Shown in pieces: positions 5,193 to 5,225 of a stretch of 5,225 nt of DNA; position 1 is the stretch's first letter, and each line of letters starts with the position of its first letter. Source of the stretch: Acidimicrobiaceae bacterium (GTDB taxonomy: Bacteria; Actinomycetota; Acidimicrobiia; Acidimicrobiales; UBA8190); NCBI GenBank assembly GCA_003131945.1, contig PKWD01000376.1, forward strand, positions 1 to 5,225. The letters are read 5' to 3'. Position numbers and translations under genes: made by a program. Below the pieces are notes generated by a model. The model had not been told where the DNA came from, did not search any database, and saw nothing but the letters and a program-made list of their open reading frames with translations.

Positions 5193-5225
5193 GAGTAGCG
5201 TCTGTGTCCGCGATTTTTGAATCTC

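Noticed and set aside
1..5225. tRNA, rRNA or CRISPR array
   Set aside because: No cloverleaf, rRNA-like sequence, or regularly spaced repeats with unique spacers were seen. The 13-bp repeats at 371-423 occur only twice.

Overview
This 5.2 kb window comes from a bacterium of moderately high GC content. A TANNNT-type promoter that appears to give a leaderless mRNA, and a GC-rich hairpin terminator with an A/T frame, would both suit an actinobacterium. Nothing here fixes the phylum, and that placement is only a weak inference. The window has the look of accessory DNA: two intact but unrelated-looking genes, long non-coding stretches with eroded reading frames, and a decayed site-specific recombinase at the right end.

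Layout: positions 1-630 hold no convincing intact gene. There is a possible 3' fragment of a protein (23-148), a cluster of short repeats around a dif-like palindrome (371-423), and a bidirectional hairpin terminator (579-623). A well-formed promoter (634-662) then drives a leaderless gene (670-1599) for a 309-residue protein of the calycin-like family often labelled 'heme-binding protein'. A 663-bp gap (1600-2262) follows. It shows only ambiguous, broken open frames, mainly on the minus strand. Next comes the dominant gene (2263-4728), an 821-residue patatin-like phospholipase in which about six predicted membrane helices sit between the catalytic Ser and Asp. Its last 35 codons run through nested GC-rich inverted repeats. 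The right end (4877-5167) is the C-terminal part of a tyrosine recombinase that has lost its N-terminal half. It is bracketed by two imperfect palindromes of related sequence.

The main structural observation is that nearly the same 17-bp palindrome (GATAACTRARGGTTATC) occurs at 395-411 and 5159-5175 in direct orientation. The second copy overlaps the recombinase stop codon. The architecture (ATAA, 7 bp, TTAT) resembles Xer/dif-type crossover sites. It suggests that the two cargo genes form, or once formed, a mobile segment of about 4.76 kb moved by a tyrosine recombinase of which only a remnant is left. The two genes are probably transcribed separately. A joint role in membrane lipid release and binding of heme or a hydrophobic ligand is conceivable but unproven.
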